8,591 bases of DNA from Nitrososphaeraceae archaeon (lineage in GTDB: Archaea > Thermoproteota > Nitrososphaeria > Nitrososphaerales > Nitrososphaeraceae). Where the stretch lies: assembly GCA_025449515.1 (NCBI GenBank), contig JANWJI010000114.1:1-8591 (forward strand), given 5' to 3'. Below are positions 6,187-8,591 of the stretch, piece after piece. Under the pieces are notes generated by a model. That model saw only the letters and a list, made by a program, of their open reading frames with translations, was not told the DNA's origin and searched no databases. Every line of letters starts with the position of its first letter. The stretch's first letter is position 1. The translations under genes and the position numbers were made by a program.

Positions 6187-6399
6187 CTAGTTGTAGACAT
6201 TATACATTCTGAAATTTTTACACATGTCGCATTTATCTACCATGAATTTACTATCCAATGAAAATTCCCCAAGCTCAGAATCAGCAGCTTCTCCATTCCG
6301 TTCAAAGAGTACGCCACACTGTTTGCATTGATGAAGATATGAAACGACTCTGTCTTTCCTACCTTGGCTACTCTCAAGATTAGATAATCTTAGGTTCAT
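6187..6399 (-). CDS. Small zinc-knuckle protein (two CxxC pairs)
   Basis: This is a 70-residue basic protein with two Cys pairs: H23-Q-C25-K-Q-C28 and C57-D-M-C60, about 29 residues apart. That arrangement is typical of a small zinc ribbon that coordinates one Zn by four Cys. The first 20 residues are basic and polar (MNLRLSNLESSQGRKDR), and an acidic segment lies between the knuckles. Such proteins often bind nucleic acid or act as partner subunits, but I cannot name this one. Support for it being real: the ATG at 6399 lies 24-25 bases downstream of the centre of a clear TATA box on the minus strand, the spacing for a leaderless transcript. It is first in a probable two-gene operon and diverges from the AbrB-like gene. 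Confidence 0.65.
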   Translation of the reverse strand: MNLRLSNLESSQGRKDRVVSYLHQCKQCGVLFERNGEAADSELGEFSLDSKFMVDKCDMCKNFRMYNVYN

Positions 6400-6514
6400 A
6401 CCTATGTATACTCTATATGATATAAAAGAATTGTATACTTATGTATAACTATAGAGACGCCTTATGTATATACTTATATGTATCCAATTTCAAATATGTC
6501 TGTCGAAATCTAAT
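6400..6514. promoter_or_regulatory. Divergent promoter with repeated TATGTATA boxes
   Basis: On the minus strand CTTTTATATC (6428-6419) is a TATA box 24-25 bases from the zinc-knuckle start at 6399. On the plus strand TTATATG (6474-6480) could drive the AbrB-like gene with a leader of about a dozen bases before ATG 6515. TATGTATA occurs exactly at 6403-6410, 6440-6447 and 6463-6470, with a 7/8 match (TATGTATC) at 6477-6484. Two GTATAC palindromes occur near 6407 and 6433. Some repetition is expected in such AT-rich DNA, but three exact octamers in 70 bases suggest binding sites for a regulator, perhaps the adjacent AbrB-like protein. Confidence 0.5.
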
Positions 6515-6709
6515 ATGGCATCGCAAACTAAAACAAAATTATACAAAGTTGGGTCTAAATCTCCAAAAACTGGAGTAAAAACTTATAGGCATTCAATATT
6601 TCTGGAAAAGGCCTTTGTAGAGGATAGCTTATTCCCCTTTAAAGCTGGTGAAAATTTACTTGTCAGAATAGATAAAGATAGACTTGTTATCACAAGACCG
6701 AAAGACTAA
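6515..6709 (+). CDS. Small AbrB-like (swapped-hairpin) protein
   Basis: From ATG 6515 the product is 64 residues: a basic N-terminus (MASQTKTKLYKVGSKSPKTG), then YRHSIFLEKAFVEDSLFPFKAGENLLVRIDKDRLVITRPKD. The second half has the SpoVT/AbrB-type pattern: a short strand, a helix-like EKAFVEDSLF, the turn PFKAGE, then LLVRIDKDRLVITR as the closing hairpin. The family includes dimeric DNA-binding regulators and antitoxins; here no toxin partner is recognisable. An in-frame ATG at 6464 would add 17 hydrophobic/Cys residues but lies inside the promoter and TATA region, so I chose 6515. It is divergent from the zinc-knuckle unit. Confidence 0.65.
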   Translation: MASQTKTKLYKVGSKSPKTGVKTYRHSIFLEKAFVEDSLFPFKAGENLLVRIDKDRLVITRPKD

Positions 6710-7192
6710 GAGATTATAATTTTAATCTGATGTATGAATTCAGGAAATTTGATCTATTCGTTTTTTAATCTTCATATTATTGTAGCCTGAAGCTCGGTAT
6801 TCGCGTGCTTATTCCCAATCTAGATAAAGCCGCTAGATGTTTGGGTAATTTTTGTTCTATTTTCTTGTAATATAGCGTCATATACATTAAGGTATCAAAA
6901 CTATCTATAGCAAATATTTAATTCTGTATAATACAACTTGAACGTATGATATGATATGATATGTTCATAATATGAATCCAATATAATTCTGAAGATACTA
7001 CGGGCACTATGACAGGTGAAATTGCATTTGTCATCTGAATGATAGTCTATGAAAATATGACGTAAATAATCAGTCCGGGGTGATTTTCTATACATTAGAT
7101 ACAATTACGAGTTCTTTTCAATAGTACTGAATCTAGATCAACTAACATTCAGGAATTGTAAAATACATATAGATGTTTAACTATCAGCAGAA
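6710..7192. other. Long intergenic region, no gene supported
   Basis: This is AT-rich sequence. GTTTTTTAATC (6760-6770) is a T run shortly after the AbrB-like gene and a plausible archaeal terminator. Minus-strand frames at 6901-7104 (67 codons, rich in Tyr, His, Ile and Phe) and 6777-6887 (36 codons, ending LSRLGISTRIPSFRLQ) are open. Neither has a promoter, a recognisable family or convincing composition, and they are in different frames. A decayed gene on the minus strand is possible but unproven. Confidence 0.45.
6945..6963. repeat. Pentanucleotide microsatellite (TATGA)n
   Basis: The 19 bases TATGATATGATATGATATG are 3.8 perfect copies of a five-base unit. It lies in a non-coding stretch and could vary in copy number by slippage. 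No function is suggested. Confidence 0.7.
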
Positions 7193-8047
7193 CTATTGTA
7201 CGATCTTTTGTATCATATGTTGGAAGTCTGAATATGGCATATTTTTTCTTGCTTGCATTAGAGTAACAGCATCACTACCAACAACATATCTAAATTCGGG
7301 TTTATCACTTAAAATAGCTTGGACTATGGTCTTTGCAACCTCTTCCGGCTGTGTTGCATTCTCATGATCGGAGCTTATTTTGGACCTGACTTTTCGCACG
7401 AATTCGAAGTATGCCGATTTTGGATCTAGCGCTCTATTGGACATAACACTTCCTTTCATAAAACCACTGCCAATTGCACCCGGCTCTATCAATATTACTT
7501 TGATTCCAAAAGGCTCAAGTTCATATGCAATAGATTCACTCAAACCTTCTAGAGCGAATTTACTTGCTACATATGCTGAGATTACTGGAAATGGCACATG
7601 TCCATTTACAGAGCTAACATTTACAATAATACCACCACCCATGCCATTCCTCATAATTGGAAGCACGTGTTGGGTTACCCTTACGACACCGAAGAAATTG
7701 GTTTCAAATTGTGCTTTTATCTCATCGACTGAAAGATCTTCAAATGCTCCGAACAGACCATATCCAGCATTATTGACTAGTACATCGATTCTTCCTTTTT
7801 CTGACACAATCTTTTCAACCGCACCTTTTACCGACCTATCGTCAGTGACGTCTAACTGAATTAATTTCAAGGGTAGCCTTTCTGCATCGGCTGTCGATTG
7901 CAGACTTGCAGATTTTTTGATATCACGCGCTGTAGCATATGTATAAAATCCATTTCTTGCTAACATTAACGAAGTTGCATATCCTATCCCACTTGAGCTA
8001 CCTGTAATAATGGCAACTTTTTGTCTGTTGGGTTCTCTCGTACTCAA
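7193..8047 (-). CDS. Classical short-chain dehydrogenase/reductase (SDR)
   Basis: This is an intact 284-residue NAD(P)-dependent oxidoreductase of the classical SDR family; the substrate is unknown. Visible motifs are the dinucleotide-binding TGSSSGIG at 15-22, then an ATAR pair at 38-41 whose Arg favours NADP(H). LDVTDD at 65-70 contacts the adenine side, and NNAG is at 92-95. The catalytic tetrad is N117, S146, Y159 and K163 (YVASK), followed by EPGAIGSGF at 188-196 after the active site. Length and motif spacing are normal. The C-terminal 80 residues (EFVRKVRSKISS, EVAKTIVQAILSDKPEFRYVVGSDA) match SDRs annotated as generic oxidoreductases. The start is TTG 8047: a TAA stops the frame immediately upstream and the next in-frame Met (28) lies after the cofactor motif. 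It has no cotranscribed partner. A TATA-like element about 8123-8133 predicts a leader of about 55 bases. Confidence 0.93.
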   Translation of the reverse strand: MSTREPNRQKVAIITGSSSGIGYATSLMLARNGFYTYATARDIKKSASLQSTADAERLPLKLIQLDVTDDRSVKGAVEKIVSEKGRIDVLVNNAGYGLFGAFEDLSVDEIKAQFETNFFGVVRVTQHVLPIMRNGMGGGIIVNVSSVNGHVPFPVISAYVASKFALEGLSESIAYELEPFGIKVILIEPGAIGSGFMKGSVMSNRALDPKSAYFEFVRKVRSKISSDHENATQPEEVAKTIVQAILSDKPEFRYVVGSDAVTLMQARKNMPYSDFQHMIQKIVQ

Positions 8048-8071
8048 TTAATAGCAGAGAGGAAGTTCTTA

Positions 8072-8096
8072 TGTGTTATCTGGGTCCTATAACACA
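8072..8096. promoter_or_regulatory. Inverted repeat in the SDR leader (candidate operator or hairpin)
   Basis: TGTGTTAT (8072-8079) and ATAACACA (8089-8096) form a perfect 8-bp inverted repeat around a 9-base spacer. A third half-site follows: AACAC-A-GTGTT (8091-8101) is itself a 5-bp palindrome sharing one arm. The elements lie between the presumed TATA box (about 8129) and the TTG start of the SDR gene, just downstream of the predicted transcription start. A repressor bound here would block transcription; alternatively the leader RNA could fold. The repeat is observed; the role is inference. Confidence 0.5.
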
Positions 8097-8122
8097 GTGT
8101 TGACCAAGAAGCTGAAGATTAA

Positions 8123-8133
8123 TAATTATATAT
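8123..8133 (-). promoter_or_regulatory. TATA box candidate for the SDR gene
   Basis: On the minus strand the sequence reads GATATATAATT. At the usual spacing it would place the transcription start near 8103, giving a leader of about 55 bases that contains the inverted repeat at 8072-8096. No other TATA-like element lies closer to the TTG start. Confidence 0.4.
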
Positions 8134-8172
8134 CACACTAAAATGGATAGAGTGCTTGACTGGATATTCTAG

Positions 8173-8578
8173 CTACTTCTTGATTGTTTGATAAAGTTTT
8201 TTGAATTCTTGATATGAATTAGAACCTTCTTTTTCTTCTGCCGATGCATTTTTCAGAAACATATCCTCATAGTGTCTAGCTATGATGGGTTTCATATGTT
8301 CTATCATCTTCTTATCAGTAATCATCTTTTCATTGATCATAAATGACAGCCAGTTAAGACTGTTAAATATCCTGTAGTACCATCGTCTTCTGGCATCATC
8401 GTATTGGGACCCTAGTGAGGAATTATTCGTTATAGATAGCCTTGTATTCCTTAAGATATTCCTGCTTAATATTTTCAATTAAATTGTTAATTTCTTGTCT
8501 ATCGTTAAGAAAATTTAATCGTGGTTTAACCAAACCTAAACTCTCTAACTCAATTAGCATTTCACCTTGAGATGCCAT
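8173..8578 (-). pseudogene. Uncharacterised protein, frameshifted; possibly DUF4760-like
   Basis: Two minus-strand frames appear to belong to one gene. The first runs from ATG 8578 (an in-frame stop lies just upstream) to TAA 8423: 51 residues, MASQGEMLIELESLGLVKPR and then a helical Asn/Lys/Glu-rich stretch ending EYLKEYKAIYNE. The second (8478-8173) carries SSLGSQYDDARRRWYYRIF, then NSLNWLSFMINEKMITDKKMI and a Lys-rich C-terminus. Its first 19 or so residues overlap the first frame and look out of frame. Dropping one base near 8425 joins them into a protein of about 130 residues. The middle pattern (Arg-rich helix, aromatic helix, then MITDKKMIEHMKPIIARHYEDMF) resembles my memory of DUF4760-type proteins, but weakly. 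No signal peptide or TM is seen. Confidence 0.6.
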
Positions 8579-8591
8579 AATAGATCATTAA

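Noticed and set aside
6777..7104. Possible decayed minus-strand gene (frames at 6901-7104 and 6777-6887)
   Set aside because: No promoter, no family resemblance and a composition typical of translated AT-rich non-coding DNA. The two frames do not join naturally.
7380..7859. Plus-strand frame of 159 codons opposite the SDR gene
   Set aside because: The minus strand encodes all SDR catalytic motifs over this stretch. The plus-strand product has no recognisable domain.

Overview
The window looks archaeal, most likely from a soil ammonia-oxidising thaumarchaeon (Nitrososphaerales, Nitrosocosmicus-like). This rests on low G+C, asparagine-rich low-complexity stretches inside proteins, TATA boxes about 25 bases upstream of starts (leaderless-type promoters), TTG starts, and MarR and MFS protein sequences of the type I recall from that group. 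The taxonomic call is an inference from style, not from a marker gene.

Layout. Bases 1-405 hold little that I recognise. Bases 406-4176 (+) form an apparent multidrug-efflux cluster: a MarR-type regulator, a 14-TM (DHA2-type) MFS exporter and a MacB/FtsX-type ABC permease. All three reading frames are damaged: the MarR gene has no standard start in frame with its conserved N-terminus, the MFS gene has a frameshift near 2198, and the permease has one in-frame TGA at 3130-3132. Bases 4337-4500 (-) carry a decayed 3' end of a sensor histidine kinase. Bases 4542-5447 (+) encode an intact DUF5996-family protein of bacterial appearance and clearly higher G+C, a likely horizontal acquisition. Bases 5589-5687 (+) may be the degenerate start of a response-regulator receiver domain. 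The DUF5996 gene therefore sits between possible two-component remnants.

Bases 5748-6399 (-) hold a small two-gene unit: a 70-residue double zinc-knuckle protein, then a hypothetical protein split by a frameshift that a one-base change in a T run would repair. It diverges from a small AbrB-like protein (6515-6709, +). The shared promoter region contains four TATGTATA-like boxes. Bases 6710-7192 are mostly non-coding. Bases 7193-8047 (-) encode an intact short-chain dehydrogenase/reductase with all catalytic residues, preceded by a perfect 8-bp inverted repeat in its leader. Bases 8173-8578 (-) encode an uncharacterised protein, again frameshifted.

The main theme is the density of broken genes beside intact ones. 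Two lesions can be repaired by one base in a short A/T run (possible sequencing or assembly error, or slippage). The MFS lesion, the nonsense codon and the kinase fragment look more like real decay. No CRISPR array, rRNA, tRNA or complete insertion sequence was seen.
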